Of a DNA stretch of 46,002 nt, positions 33,908-43,134 are shown piece by piece. The position numbers were made by a program, and so were the translations under genes. A model generated the notes under the pieces. It had not been told where the DNA came from and did not search any database. It worked only from the letters and a program-made list of their open reading frames with translations. Each line of letters starts with the position of its first letter. The first letter of the stretch is position 1. The stretch comes from Patescibacteria group bacterium (GTDB lineage: Bacteria > Patescibacteriota > Minisyncoccia > UBA6257 > HR35), in the NCBI GenBank assembly GCA_025060085.1, contig JANXCM010000001.1:1-46002 (forward strand). Reading direction: 5' to 3'.

Positions 33908-33993
33908 GCCGAGATGGCGGAATAGGTAGACGCCCAAGGCTCAGAACCTTGGAGGATGTATATCCTGTGTCGGTTCGAATCCGACTCTCGGCA
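33908..33993 (+). tRNA. tRNA-Leu (anticodon CAG)
   Basis: An 86-base class II tRNA with acceptor GCCGAGA/TCTCGGC, discriminator A, anticodon stem CAAGG/CCTTG with loop CTCAGAA (anticodon CAG, reading CUG), a long variable arm containing GGATGTATATCC and T-arm GTCGGTTCGAATCCGAC. No CCA is encoded. It follows the third pseudopilin gene by 11 bases. Confidence 0.95.
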
Positions 33994-34055
33994 TATTCTT
34001 GATAGTTTTTATTATAAAAATAGTAGTCGTAAATTAAATGTATTTTTATTTTTAA

Positions 34056-35831
34056 ATGATTAATAAATCTTTAGTTGATCAAAGAATTTTGGAAAGGAAA
34101 ACTACTCGAAAATTTAAACAAGTCACGAAAAATGGTTTTCTAAAAATTATTCCCCTTGGAGGACTGGAAGAGGTAGGTAGAAATTTGACTGTTTTTGAAT
34201 GGCAACCTGAAAAAGGTTCAGAGCAAATTATTATTCTTGATATGGGTTTAGGTTATCCTGAATCAGAAAATATGTTAGGAATCGATTATATTATTCCTAA
34301 TATTGAATATTTAGAGGATAAAAAGGACAAAATTCTAGGCATTCTAATAACTCACGGACATTATGATCATATTGGTTCTATTCCTTACATTATTGATAAA
34401 ATTGGCTACCCGCCTATTTATACTACTCCTCTTACTAAAGGTTTAATTCTTAAAAGACAAGAAGACTTTCCTCGGCTTCAAAAACTTGAGATTTATGAAA
34501 TAAAGAAAGAAGAATATAAACCCTTTAAATTAGGAGATTTTATTATTGATTATTTTCATGTTAATCATAATATTCCTGATTCTATAGGTTTTTTTATTAA
34601 AACTCCTGTAGGTAATATTCTTCATACTGGAGATTTTAAAATTGACTTTACTCCTTTTTTTGATAAGCCAGCAGATTTATCACGAATAGTTAAATTAGCT
34701 CATAACGGTGTTGATCTTTTAATGATTGATTCTACTAACGCTCCTGAAACTGGTCATATTATTTCTGAGAGAAAGATTATGGAAAACCTAGAAGAAGTTT
34801 TTAAAAGAGCTAAAGGAAGAATTATCGCTTCTACTTTCGCTTCCTTATTAGAACGAATTCAACAACTCATTTATTTAGCTGCTTTATATGGCCGAAGAGT
34901 AGTTATTGATGGTCATACGATGAGAATTAATGTTGAGGTTTCTAAAAAATTAGGTTATTTAAAATATGAAAAAGGAATTTTTATTAGACCCGAGGATTCT
35001 TTTAAACTTCCTCCTCATCGAGTATTAATTATTTGCACTGGTTCTCAAGCAGAAGAAGGATCAGCCTTAATGAGAATTGCCAATAAAGAACATCGTTATT
35101 TTAAAATTATCAATAATGATTCTGTTATTTTTTCTTCTTCAGTTATTCCTGGTAATGAAAGAATTATTCAAAATTTAAAAGATACTCTAACTAAACAGGG
35201 AGCAAGAATTTATCATTATCAGATGATGGATATCCATGCCTCTGGTCATGCTTTTGCCGATGATATAAGATTATTTATTAATCTTGTTAAACCAAATTAT
35301 TTGATGCCTGTTCATGGACATTATTTTATGATGAAAGCGGTTGAAGAAATAGGTATTGACCTAGGTATTCCCAAAGAAAAAATTATTATTGCTTCTAATG
35401 GTCAAGTTGTTAAAATGTTTCCTGATCAAATAGAGTTGACTAGCGAAAAAGTGCCAGCTAATTTAGTTTATGTTGATGGTTTAGGTTTAGGTAATATTGG
35501 TGATTTAGTTTTAAGAGATCGAAAAGCTTTAGCTGAAGAGGGAATATTTGTAATTATTGTCACTATTGATTCTCAATTAGGGGAAATTAAAACTAGCCCT
35601 GACATTATTTCTCGTGGTTTTGTTTTTCTCAAAGAATCAAAAGATTTATTGAACGAAGTAAGGAATCTCGCTCGTGATGTAGTTAATAAAAATACTAAAC
35701 ATTTAGGAGATGAAGCACCAGTTATTCAAGAGGAGCAAATTAAATACAGTCTTAAAGAAGAAATTTCCCAATTTCTTTATCGAAAAACACAAAGAAGACC
35801 AGTAGTTATTCCTGTTATAATAAAAGTTTAA
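34056..35831 (+). CDS. rnj: Ribonuclease J family beta-CASP nuclease
   Basis: RNase J combines endonuclease and 5'-3' exonuclease activity in mRNA turnover and rRNA maturation. The 591-residue protein begins with a basic extension of about 30 residues, then the metallo-beta-lactamase fold IIPLGGLEEVGRN, the metal-binding HGHYDHIG motif (His100, His102, Asp104, His105), HTGDFKID, the beta-CASP region (STFASLLERIQQL, ICTGSQAEEGSAL, IHASGHA) and PVHGHYFMM. The metal motif has Tyr where HGHEDH is usual; the ligands are kept. The C-terminal domain is present. With PNPase and an NYN protein nearby, the window holds a good part of the RNA-decay machinery. Confidence 0.95.
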   Translation: MINKSLVDQRILERKTTRKFKQVTKNGFLKIIPLGGLEEVGRNLTVFEWQPEKGSEQIIILDMGLGYPESENMLGIDYIIPNIEYLEDKKDKILGILITHGHYDHIGSIPYIIDKIGYPPIYTTPLTKGLILKRQEDFPRLQKLEIYEIKKEEYKPFKLGDFIIDYFHVNHNIPDSIGFFIKTPVGNILHTGDFKIDFTPFFDKPADLSRIVKLAHNGVDLLMIDSTNAPETGHIISERKIMENLEEVFKRAKGRIIASTFASLLERIQQLIYLAALYGRRVVIDGHTMRINVEVSKKLGYLKYEKGIFIRPEDSFKLPPHRVLIICTGSQAEEGSALMRIANKEHRYFKIINNDSVIFSSSVIPGNERIIQNLKDTLTKQGARIYHYQMMDIHASGHAFADDIRLFINLVKPNYLMPVHGHYFMMKAVEEIGIDLGIPKEKIIIASNGQVVKMFPDQIELTSEKVPANLVYVDGLGLGNIGDLVLRDRKALAEEGIFVIIVTIDSQLGEIKTSPDIISRGFVFLKESKDLLNEVRNLARDVVNKNTKHLGDEAPVIQEEQIKYSLKEEISQFLYRKTQRRPVVIPVIIKV

Positions 35832-35852
35832 ATTTTAAGTTTCAAATTAATT

Positions 35853-38454
35853 ATGCTTAAGTTTCATTCTATCTCTGTAGAGGAACTTTTAAATATTTTA
35901 AATAGCAATCTTAATGGCCTTTCTAACCAAGAAGCTTTAAAAAGATTAGAAGCTACAGGTAAAAATATTATTCCTGAAGAAAAAATATCTGTTTTTAGAA
36001 TTTTTTTAAAAAATATTAAAAATGTATTTAATTTTGTTCTATTTTTTGCTTTAATTTTAACTTTAGTTTTGAATAAATACACCGACTCGTTTTTTTAATA
36101 CTTTTATTGGTTTTTTCTTTGAATTAAGGACAGAAAAAACTTTACAAAAATTAAAAGAATTATTAAAACCTAAAGCCAAAGTTATCAGAAATGGCGAACT
36201 TCTAGAAATTGAAAGCTCAGACTTAGTTCCTGGAGACATAATTTTAGTTGAAGAAGGCGATATTGTCCCAGCTGATATTAGATTTTTTGAAGTTGAAAAT
36301 TTAAAAGTTGATGAATCTATTTTAACAGGTGAATCATTGCCGGTTGAAAAAAATATTTCTGTTTTTCCTCAAGAAACACCTATTCCTGAACAAAAAAACA
36401 TAGGTTTTATGGGTAGTTATGTAGTTGAAGGTCGGGGAAGAGGAATTGTTTTCGCTACTGCTTTAAATACTTATATCGGAGGAATATATAAAAAGTTCCA
36501 AAAAATTCAAACTACTACTCCTCATTTTGAAAAACTTTCTCGAGATTTGATTTTAAGAATGTTTCTAATTGCTCTTTCCAGCGCAAGTATTATTCTCTTT
36601 TTTTCTTTTCAAAGAGATTATTTTTTAGCTGACACTCTTTTATTTGTATTATCAGCTTTTATTTCTTCTATTCCTGAAGGTTTGCCGATTATTATTAGTA
36701 TAGTTTTAGTTTTAAGCGCTTACAATCTTTCTAAAAAAAATGTTTTAGTTCGTAATCTTCAAGCTACTGAAAATTTATCTATAGTAAATTTACTTCTTTC
36801 AGACAAAACTGGTACTTTAACAGAGAATACAATGACAGTGAGAAAAATTTTTGTTAATAAGGAAGAAATTGAAATTACAGGCGAAGGTTTAAATTTAGAA
36901 GGAAAATTTTTGGTAAATAATAAAGAATTTAACATTCTTGAAAATTATCCTCTTATTAAAATTTTGAATATTTGTAGCATTGTTAGCGAAGCTGAATTAT
37001 TAAAGGATCACATTTTGAAATTTAAAGGAAATGCTAGAGATATTGCTTTACTTGTTATGGTTGAAAAATCAGGTATTAATAGAGAAACTATTTTAAATAG
37101 AGAAAAAATTATAAAAAGAGAACCTTTTTCAAGAATTAAAAAATATAAAAAAGTTATCGTTGAACATGAAAAGGTTGAATCTTATTATATTGGTGCTTTT
37201 GAAAGTATTATAAATATTTCTAAATTTATTTTACTTCAAGAAGGTATATTTAATTTTGAGAATAAAAAATATATTTTAGAAAAAGCTTTAAATTATGCCC
37301 AAAATGGCTTTTCTGTTTTAGCAGTGGCTTTTAATATTGGCGAAAGCGAAGAAAATTTAATTTTTGTCGGTTTAATAGCTCTTTATGATCCTCCTAAAAG
37401 GGGAGTTAAAGAAACTATCCAAAAATTGAAAAAGGCAGGTATTGAAACAAAAATTTTAACAGGAGATCATAAAGAAACAGCCATTTACATTGCTAAAGAA
37501 ATCGGATTTGATAATTTAACTACTCTTTATCAATCTGAAATTGAAAATTTAGATGAAGAAGAATTAAAAAGAAAAATAGCAAAAACATCAATCTTTGCAA
37601 GAATAACACCAGAAACCAAATTGAAGATTTTAGATCTTTATCAAAAATTAGGTTACTCAGTAGCTTATATTGGAGATGGTGTCAATGATGTTTTAAGTTT
37701 AAAAAAAGCAGAAGTAGGTGTTTGCATGGGAGAACGTGGTTCAGAAATTGCCAAACAAGCTAGCGATATTATCTTAATGGATGACCATATTGAAAGCCTT
37801 TCTCGTTCTGTTTCCGAGGGAAGAAAAATATTTAATAATCTTCGTCGGGTAGTTTTTTTTCTCATCACTACAAATGTTGCTGAGAGTCTAACTATTATTA
37901 CTGCTCTTATTTTAGGCTATCCTTTTATTCTTAAACCTACCCATATATTATTTTTAAATTTTGTTACCGATACTTTAGTAGGAACAACTCTAGCTTTCGA
38001 AAGAGAACATGGATATGAACTTCAAAGTAAACCTAGAAAAACCAATGAATCTTTAATAAATCTAAATTTAATTCCTTTTTTGTTAATGATGTCTACCATT
38101 ATGACTATTTTAACAGTCATGATATTTTCAACTGAATTTTTATATGATCTTGAAAAAGCAAGAACCTATGCTTTTTTAGTAATGAGCTTTACTCAACTTT
38201 ACAATGCTATCAACTTAAGATCATTAAACTCAAATATATTTAAATTAAGTTTTAAATTTAACCCCTATATAGTTTTTGGTTTAACATTTTCCTTACTACT
38301 TCAATATCTTGTTATCTTTAATCCTACACTTAGAGGTTTATTAGGATTTTCAAAAATTACCCTTATTGAGTTTTTAGTTGTTTTAATATTAAGCTCATTA
38401 GTTTTTTTTGCTTCTGAATTTTATAAGTTTATAAGAAATAGGTTGAAAAAGTAA
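35853..38454 (+). pseudogene. P-type (type II, Ca2+-ATPase-like) cation-transporting ATPase gene, frameshifted
   Basis: The N-terminal part (35853-36098) has the cation-ATPase N domain (HSISVEELLNIL, LSNQEALKRLEATGKNIIP) and TM1, then stops at TAA after YTDSFF. The reading resumes in another frame at NTFIGFFFELRTEK and stays open to 38454, including the A-domain DESILTGES, PEGLP in TM4, the phosphorylation motif DKTGTLT (Asp at 36802), GDGVNDV and NFVTDT in TM6. A run of seven T at 36090-36096 marks the break; six T would restore one frame. About nine residues of TM2 also seem missing, so one deletion of 3n+2 bases could explain both faults. Either a recent pseudogene or a sequencing/assembly error. 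The 705-residue ORF downstream (from 36337) alone lacks TM1-2. Confidence 0.75.
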
Positions 38455-38526
38455 ATCAAACAATATTTATCAATTTTCTTTTTCTGGATTTATCCTATAT
38501 AATAATTAATAGGAGGTGATCTCTAT

Positions 38527-38703
38527 ATGAGCTTAAAGAAACTGCTATCCAAAATTCTTTCGAGTCCGACGACCTACTTTTTATTAGCTGCAGTTAACAT
38601 CGCAATAGCGTCAGTTGGTAGCAGCAAGATAGCAGTTTTTGCTATTATTTGGCTTGCTATCGGCGCTTTTATTCTTGAAAAAAGGAGCTTAGATTTGAAG
38701 TAA
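38527..38703 (+). CDS. 58-residue predicted membrane protein with a strong ribosome-binding site
   Basis: ATG 38527 follows an unusually complete Shine-Dalgarno sequence (TAGGAGGTGATC), rare in this window. The product starts MSLKKLLSKILSSPTTYFLL and has two hydrophobic segments (about 17-32 and 36-50) separated by GSSK, ending in EKRSLDLK. Codons such as CTG, TCG, CCG, ACG and GCG make it clearly GC-richer than its neighbours. A TATAAT-like -10 lies at 38498-38503 and a strong terminator follows directly, so it is a self-contained transcription unit. The compositional contrast suggests recent acquisition or strong selection for high expression. Function unknown; holin-like or toxin-like small membrane proteins are possibilities only. 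Confidence 0.6.
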   Translation: MSLKKLLSKILSSPTTYFLLAAVNIAIASVGSSKIAVFAIIWLAIGAFILEKRSLDLK

Positions 38704-38735
38704 GGATCCCGTAACTTTATAAAGACGGGATCCTT
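38702..38735 (+). terminator. Intrinsic terminator after the 58-residue ORF
   Basis: An 11-bp perfect stem (AAGGATCCCGT with ACGGGATCCTT) closing a 12-base loop, followed by TTATAATTTTT. The first bases overlap the TAA stop codon of the small ORF. It isolates that gene from pyrG, which starts about 100 bases downstream. Confidence 0.85.
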
Positions 38736-38839
38736 TATAATTTTTATTTAAAATATATTAAATTTTTTGAAAATTTTAATTTAAACATTATTAGCTAATT
38801 AATTTAAAATTATGATAAATTTATCAAAATTACTAACTA

Positions 38840-40471
38840 ATGCCAAAATACATTTTCATTTGTGGCGGTGTAATGTCAGGAGTAGGCAAAGGAATTGCTA
38901 CTGCTTCTATTGCCAAAATTCTTAATTGGTATGGTTATAAAACAACTTGCCTAAAAATTGATCCCTATGTTAATGTTGATGCTGGAACAATGAATCCTAT
39001 TGAACATGGAGAGGTATTCGTTTTAAAAGATGGTACAGAATGCGATCAAGATATGGGACATTATGAACGATTTTTAAATACCGAATTAACCCGTGAAAAC
39101 TATATGACCACTGGTAGTATTTATCTTTCTTTAATTCAAAAGGAAAGAAATCTATATTTTGAAGGTAAATGTGTTGAAGTCGTTCCACATATACCTCTAG
39201 AGGTTATTGAAAAAATTAATAATGCTCAAAAATTTACAAAATCAGAAATAATTATTACTGAAATTGGTGGAACGGTAGGTGAGTATCAAAATTTATTATT
39301 TTTAGAAGCGGTTAGAATTTTAAAACTTCACAAACCTAAGGATGTCCTTTTAATTTTAGTTAGTTATCTTCCTTATCAAGGTGAAGGAATGGAACTAAAA
39401 ACCAAACCTACTCAGTATGCGATTAGAACCCTAAACTCTTCTGGTCTTCAACCTGATTTTGTTTTAGCTCGGGGTGTTAAACCTATAGATGATATTCGTA
39501 AACAAAAAATTGCTTTTAATTGTAATTTAAAAACTTCAGATATTATTTCTGCTCCTGATGAAAAGAATATTTATAAAATTCCTCTAAATTTTGAAAAAGA
39601 TGAATTAGGAATAAAGCTATTAAAAAAATTGAACCTTAAAGCTAAAAATAAAAATAATTCTAATAAAAATATTTGGCGTAAGGAAATAAATAAAATTGAA
39701 AGTTTATCTCAAAAAATTAAGATAGGAATTATTGGAAAATATTTCAAAAGCGGAGATTTTATTCTGAGCGATGCTTATATTTCTGTTATTGAAGCCATTA
39801 AACACGCTAGTTGGAAATTAAACTACCAACCAGAAATAGCCTGGTTAAATTCTGAAGAATATGAAAAAGATAAAAGTAAATTAGAAGAATTAAAAAATTT
39901 TAATGGTATTATCATTCCTGGTGGTTTCGGTGCTAGGGGTGTAGAAGGAAAAATTTTAGCTATAAAATTTTGTCGAGAAAATAAAATCCCTTGTTTTGGT
40001 CTTTGTTATGGATTGCAATTAATGGTTATTGAATTTGCTCGCAATGTTTGTGGATTAAAAAATGCCCATACTACTGAAATAAATCCTAAAACTAAATATC
40101 CTGTTATTGATATTTTAGAAGAGCAGAAAAATTTTTTGAAACAAAAATTATATGGAGGAACGATGAGATTAGGAAACTGGGAATGTAGGGTTAAAAAGGG
40201 AACTATTGCTTATCAAACCTATAAAAAAGAAAAAATAATTGAACGCCATCGTCATCGCTATGAAGTTAATCCTAAATATCATAAAATTTTGGAAAAATTT
40301 GGTTTTATTTTTTCAGGAACATCTCTAAATGGTTTGCTTGTAGAAATTGGTGAATTATCTCAATCAGCTCATCCCTTCTTTTTAGGTACTCAATTTCATC
40401 CTGAACTAAAATCTCGTTTTCTTTATCCCCATCCTTTATTTATAAAGTTTGTTAAAATCTTAATAAGATGA
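38840..40471 (+). CDS. pyrG: CTP synthase
   Basis: Makes CTP from UTP using glutamine or ammonia and ATP. The 543-residue protein has the amidoligase domain (FICGGVMSGVGKGIATASI, KIDPYVNVDAGTMNP, ECDQDMGHYERFL, ITEIGGTVGEYQN) and the class I glutaminase domain with GGFGARGVEGK, the nucleophile Cys389 in FGLCYGLQ, and the C-terminal HPELKSR with catalytic His and Glu. GGVMSGVGKG replaces the common GGVVSSLGKG. It is full length and immediately precedes the CRISPR-Cas locus, with 32 bases to the effector start, so it marks the boundary between core genes and the CRISPR system. Confidence 0.97.
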   Translation: MPKYIFICGGVMSGVGKGIATASIAKILNWYGYKTTCLKIDPYVNVDAGTMNPIEHGEVFVLKDGTECDQDMGHYERFLNTELTRENYMTTGSIYLSLIQKERNLYFEGKCVEVVPHIPLEVIEKINNAQKFTKSEIIITEIGGTVGEYQNLLFLEAVRILKLHKPKDVLLILVSYLPYQGEGMELKTKPTQYAIRTLNSSGLQPDFVLARGVKPIDDIRKQKIAFNCNLKTSDIISAPDEKNIYKIPLNFEKDELGIKLLKKLNLKAKNKNNSNKNIWRKEINKIESLSQKIKIGIIGKYFKSGDFILSDAYISVIEAIKHASWKLNYQPEIAWLNSEEYEKDKSKLEELKNFNGIIIPGGFGARGVEGKILAIKFCRENKIPCFGLCYGLQLMVIEFARNVCGLKNAHTTEINPKTKYPVIDILEEQKNFLKQKLYGGTMRLGNWECRVKKGTIAYQTYKKEKIIERHRHRYEVNPKYHKILEKFGFIFSGTSLNGLLVEIGELSQSAHPFFLGTQFHPELKSRFLYPHPLFIKFVKILIR

Positions 40472-40503
40472 TAAAAATATTTTTAAATTTAAATTAAAAT
40501 TTT

Positions 40504-43092
40504 ATGGAAGAGGATAAAAATTTTAAATTTTTAAAAATAGTTAATGAGTTAAGAAAAAAATTTGATAGTTCTTTTCCTCCTAATTTTTCTAGAACAATTT
40601 CTTTTAGAATTTATCCTAAGAAAGAATTAAAAAACAGACTAGATAAATGGTTTAATGAAATTTCAGAAGTAAAATTTCTCCATCTAAAAGACATTTATGA
40701 GCGCTTTAAGCATGGAAAAATAAAATTATTCTCTTTTCAAAAATTAAATTATAGTAGCCTCTATAAAGGTAATAGCCTTTTTAATGAACTTAAAAAAAAT
40801 TATAAAATTTTAAACTCTAAAACAATAGAAGGTATTAGGATAGATATTCAAAGTATTTTAAATAGCTTTCTTCAAAATACTAATAGAGTTATTAATCATA
40901 ATAAAAAAATTTTAAGTAGAAATAAAAATAAAATATTATCTTTGAAAGAATTATTTAGTGAAAGAAATATAGAAGAAGAAATTGTATTAATAAAAGAAAT
41001 TTTAAATAAATTTGATGATTTTCAGCAAATAAAAATAGATGAAAATTTTAATTTCAATTCGTGGATAAAGTGCAAATCCATTGCTTTAGAGATTAATCAA
41101 AAGATAAGAGAATTGAATCAGATTATAAATGTTTTAAATATTGAGAATAAATATGAAGTATATCTTAGTAATATTTATGAAATTCCTGATTTTCCTATAG
41201 TAGAAAAATATCAAAATTTAGATGATTATAAAAATAGATTTAATTTAAAAAAACTAGAAGAAGTTAAAAATGAATTTTTTGAAGAATTAGATAAGTTTAA
41301 AAGCACTTATTCTGTTGATTCTTACTTGAATTCTAGTAATTTAAGTTCTCTTTTATCTAATATTAATAATAGATATATAAATGAATATTTAGAACAGATG
41401 ATTGATAATTTTTCTAAGAAAGAAAAATACTTACAAAAAAATAAAAATAGGAAATTTAAATTTAGGTTTATTTACTGGGTTAAACAAAATAAAAATTCAT
41501 TAAATTTGAATGAAATATTAATGAGCTTAATTAATAGAATTAAAAAGGAAGAGAATCATATCAAAACTAAAAATTATATACTTGATAAAAATAGCATTTT
41601 TAAATATCTGGATTCTTTATTATTGTTAGTAGAAATAATTTTTGTTTCCCAGCAGGAACAAAAAAAAAGAAATGAAATTTTAAACAAAATAAATGAAGAA
41701 TTAACTAAATTAAAGTCAATATTAATTAAAGGTAAGAGTATTAAAGATAGCTTTACTATTTCAGGTTTTGGGTGGACTATTTTAAACAATAAGCCTAACA
41801 AACCTAATAAAGCTGCAACTTTATTTTTAGAAAATGATAATAAAAAGAAAATAGGCATAGTTTTAACTACCTCAAATTCGGTTTATGTCTTTAACAAAGA
41901 ATTGATTGATGATAGTATAAATAATAAAAAATTTAAATTTATAGCAATTAAAGGAGGGGCAAGACAAAAAAATAAAAAACAGCCTAAGTCTATGGATATA
42001 AAAGAAGGTTATTTAAATTTGAATAAGGATGAATATAGTTGTTATTTCTATTTAGTTCAAGGAAAATCATATTTAAGAAGATTTTTATTTCATAAAAAAT
42101 GGGGTTTTTTGAATGATAATAAATCTAATAAGTTTTACCCAGCAAATTGTAGATTAAAAAGAATTAAGAATAAACCTGGAGATGATTTTGAATATTATGT
42201 AGATATAACCTTTAGATATAATGGAGAAAATAAAACGATAAATTTTGAAGAAATAAAAAAGGATATTGAATATTTCATAGGAATAGATAGGGGAGAAAAT
42301 ATACCTATGACTATCGCTATAATAAATAAAGAAGGTGAATTTGTTAAAAGCGATTTTTTGGGTGAAAATTTATCTGAAAAATTGAAAGAATTATATAAAA
42401 AGAGAAAGACTAAAATAATTAGAAATAAAATAAAAAGAACTCAAGAAACTATACTTAAACAAAGCATTTCAAAAATTTTATTTTATTTATCAAAATACCC
42501 TGGTTTATTATGCTTAGAGAATTTAAATGTTAATTTTGGGAGAGAAAAAAGTCTTATAGCAAAAAGAACTTATAATAAAGTTATAAAATTTTTAATCTAT
42601 GATTTAGAATTGGTAGGATTAGTAAGAGTCAGAAATAGTAAAATATATGGTTTAATTCATTTAGTTAACCCTAAAAATACGTCAATTATATGTCCTAAAT
42701 GTAATTTTAATTTTAATATTGATGTAAAGAAAAAATATCTTAATAATCTAACAAGTGATGGTTTTAGAGAATTGATCAATAATAAAAAAATAGATTTTAA
42801 AGAAAGAAAATTTAATATAGAAGAAATGGTAATAAAACTTCCTTCGGAATGGTTTTATTATAAAGATCGATCTAATTATCCTTGTAAATATTCTCTAGAA
42901 CAAATAGAAGAAAAAATAAAAAATAATAATTACGAAGAAGCTTTAAAAATATTTAAAACGATAAAGCCAAGGATTTCTAAAGATAAATTTATTTGTTTAA
43001 ATTTTTCTTGTGATTATGAAAATAATGCTGATTTAGTAGGTGCTATAAATATAGCAAAAAGAGGATTAGAATTAATAAATTCTAATCTATAG
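40504..43092 (+). CDS. cas12e: Cas12e (CasX)-like type V CRISPR effector nuclease, compact form without an NTSB domain
   Basis: An 862-residue RNA-guided DNA nuclease. RuvC residues are intact: Asp595 in GIDRGENIP, Glu672 in LCLENLN and Asp843 in NNADLVGAINIA. The target-strand-loading insert between RuvC-II and RuvC-III has a Cys pair C730/C733 and a second pair C831/C836. Compared from memory with Planctomycetes CasX (978 aa), matching blocks are TISFRIYPKKELKNRLDK (TLLVRVMTDDLKKRLEK), IPDFPIVEK at 227 (FPSFPVVER, about 328), FTISGFG (VDISGFS), GIDRGENIP (GVDRGENIP) and SDGFRELINNKKI (SDGWATTLNNKEL). The gap between the first two blocks is about 104 residues shorter, where CasX has its NTSB domain, and only one Cys (190) occurs before residue 500. 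A tracrRNA and cas4-cas1-cas2 follow. Subtype assignment is inference from these motifs. Confidence 0.85.
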   Translation: MEEDKNFKFLKIVNELRKKFDSSFPPNFSRTISFRIYPKKELKNRLDKWFNEISEVKFLHLKDIYERFKHGKIKLFSFQKLNYSSLYKGNSLFNELKKNYKILNSKTIEGIRIDIQSILNSFLQNTNRVINHNKKILSRNKNKILSLKELFSERNIEEEIVLIKEILNKFDDFQQIKIDENFNFNSWIKCKSIALEINQKIRELNQIINVLNIENKYEVYLSNIYEIPDFPIVEKYQNLDDYKNRFNLKKLEEVKNEFFEELDKFKSTYSVDSYLNSSNLSSLLSNINNRYINEYLEQMIDNFSKKEKYLQKNKNRKFKFRFIYWVKQNKNSLNLNEILMSLINRIKKEENHIKTKNYILDKNSIFKYLDSLLLLVEIIFVSQQEQKKRNEILNKINEELTKLKSILIKGKSIKDSFTISGFGWTILNNKPNKPNKAATLFLENDNKKKIGIVLTTSNSVYVFNKELIDDSINNKKFKFIAIKGGARQKNKKQPKSMDIKEGYLNLNKDEYSCYFYLVQGKSYLRRFLFHKKWGFLNDNKSNKFYPANCRLKRIKNKPGDDFEYYVDITFRYNGENKTINFEEIKKDIEYFIGIDRGENIPMTIAIINKEGEFVKSDFLGENLSEKLKELYKKRKTKIIRNKIKRTQETILKQSISKILFYLSKYPGLLCLENLNVNFGREKSLIAKRTYNKVIKFLIYDLELVGLVRVRNSKIYGLIHLVNPKNTSIICPKCNFNFNIDVKKKYLNNLTSDGFRELINNKKIDFKERKFNIEEMVIKLPSEWFYYKDRSNYPCKYSLEQIEEKIKNNNYEEALKIFKTIKPRISKDKFICLNFSCDYENNADLVGAINIAKRGLELINSNL

Positions 43093-43100
43093 TTTAAATA

Positions 43101-43128
43101 TTGACTTTTTAAAAAAGTATAATATAAT
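43101..43128 (+). promoter_or_regulatory. Predicted promoter of the tracrRNA
   Basis: A -35 box TTGACT (43101-43106) and a -10 box TATAAT (43123-43128) are separated by 16 bases. An overlapping TATAAT at 43118-43123 is too close to the -35. Transcription would start near 43135, just before the first stem of the tracrRNA. This is one of the best sigma-70-type promoters in the window. Confidence 0.75.
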
Positions 43129-43134
43129 TTTAAT

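Noticed and set aside
36061..36130. Programmed frameshifting at the T-run in the P-type ATPase gene.
   Set aside because: About nine residues of TM2 are also missing relative to the family, which points to a deletion rather than recoding. No downstream stimulatory structure is evident.
41574..41858. A 94-codon minus-strand frame inside the Cas12 gene.
   Set aside because: It is a shadow of the effector coding sequence; its hydrophobic product mirrors Lys/Asn-rich codons read in reverse.
40504..43092. The effector could be a TnpB/IS605 transposon protein or a Cas12f.
   Set aside because: It is much longer than both (862 residues), shares CasX-specific blocks outside RuvC, and is followed by a tracrRNA, cas4-cas1-cas2 and an array. 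No IS end structures were seen.
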